Shown piece after piece: positions 5,543 to 5,777 of a stretch of 5,777 nt of DNA (the stretch's first letter is position 1; the number at the start of each line of letters is the position of its first letter). Below the pieces are notes generated by a model that had not been told where the DNA came from, did not search any database, and saw nothing but the letters and a program-made list of their open reading frames with translations. Location of the stretch: contig CAIXRL010000303.1 in NCBI GenBank assembly GCA_903921835.1, forward strand, positions 1-5,777, written 5' to 3'. Made by a program: the position numbers and the translations under genes. The DNA is from Candidatus Eiseniibacteriota bacterium (GTDB taxonomy: Bacteria; Eisenbacteria; RBG-16-71-46).

Positions 5543-5559
5543 TCGTGCGGGCCGCACGA
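5543..5559. repeat. 7-bp palindrome with 3-nt loop upstream of the pilin
   Basis: TCGTGCG (5543-5549), GGC, CGCACGA (5553-5559) form a perfect short hairpin. It lies about 130 nt upstream of the sigma-54-like element, within the usual range for an enhancer site. There is no run of T on either side. Confidence 0.35.
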
Positions 5560-5699
5560 GCCGTGGCCCCGCGATGCGGTCTGCACGCTCCCCGTGCTGG
5601 TCGGCACCCGCAGGGGAGAACCGCGACGCGAATGCAGGCCCACACGCGCCGGTGCGTCCTCCGGCGGCCGCGGTCGCACGGCTTCCGCACCGATAGGCG

Positions 5700-5718
5700 C
5701 GCGGGCCGCCGGCCCGCG
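5700..5718. repeat. 8-bp GC palindrome with 3-nt loop
   Basis: CGCGGGCC (5700-5707), GCC, GGCCCGCG (5711-5718) form a perfect hairpin. There is no T run on either side, so it is not a canonical intrinsic terminator. It could mark the 3' end of an upstream minus-strand gene beyond the window, or be a by-product of high GC. Confidence 0.35.
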
Positions 5719-5777
5719 GTCCCTGCCAGGCCGGAAGCACAACATACGAAGGCGGGCCGGCTCGCGCCGGAGATCGG

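Larger units (their letters stand above)
5417..5777. other. non-coding region upstream of the pilin promoter
   Basis: These 361 nt have no convincing gene on either strand. The open frames, including a minus-strand one joined to the pilin from 5745, are Arg/Pro/Ala-rich without recognisable motifs, as expected of GC-rich non-coding DNA. There are three compact GC-rich palindromes (5543-5559, 5700-5718, 5757-5770). An activator site for the sigma-54-like promoter would be expected around 100-200 nt upstream of it, but I cannot identify one. Any neighbouring gene lies beyond 5777. Confidence 0.55.

Noticed and set aside
5329..5745. N-terminal extension of the pilin frame (139 extra residues)
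   Set aside because: A seven-residue class III leader ending in Gly|Phe fixes the start at 5328. The extension crosses the promoter candidate and has no coding character.
1..5777. CRISPR arrays, tRNA/rRNA genes, insertion sequences
   Set aside because: No regularly spaced repeats, cloverleaf-like segments, transposase motifs or terminal inverted repeats with target duplications were seen on either strand.

Overview
The window is a stretch of a type IV pilus (T4P) chromosomal cluster from a GC-rich (by eye about two thirds G+C), double-membraned bacterium. All supported genes lie on the minus strand, so transcription runs from high to low coordinates. In that order they are: a type IV pilin gene (5328-4891), an ABC transporter ATPase (4711-3680), its ABC-2 type permease (3683-2919), a TPR-like membrane-anchored or lipoprotein gene (2922-2164), then pilM (1952-897), pilN (900-328) and the first half of pilO (314 to the window edge). 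The gene order pilA - ABC ATPase - ABC permease - pilMNO recalls the pilA-pilGHI-pilD-pilMNOPQ cluster of Myxococcus xanthus. This makes a myxobacterial/delta-proteobacterial-like or other non-gamma T4aP lineage plausible, but the phylum cannot be fixed from this sequence.

There are two tightly packed blocks. The ATPase, permease and TPR genes overlap by 4 nt each (ATGA, then GTGA). pilM and pilN overlap by ATGA, and pilO follows pilN by 13 nt, with its ribosome binding site abutting the pilN stop. The pilin stands apart, with about 450 nt of non-coding DNA upstream and 179 nt downstream.

The non-coding gaps are structured. Upstream of the pilin there is a good match to a sigma-54 -24/-12 promoter, followed immediately by a perfect 8-bp inverted repeat (GTGCATGG-N10-CCATGCAC) over the predicted transcription start. 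Just after the pilin stop is a 9-bp GC-rich hairpin, and between the TPR gene and pilM is a 13-bp hairpin. Each of these two contains one G.U pair that forms only in the sense (minus) transcript, and neither is followed by a U tract. They may separate three expression units: abundant pilin, the ABC/TPR unit, and the pilMNO(PQ) alignment complex.

Functionally, the pilin is the fibre subunit. PilM (cytoplasmic, actin-like), PilN and PilO (inner membrane and periplasm) form the alignment subcomplex linking the motor and platform to the outer-membrane secretin. The ABC transporter and the TPR protein are likely accessory factors for pilus assembly. Their substrate and partner are unknown from sequence.
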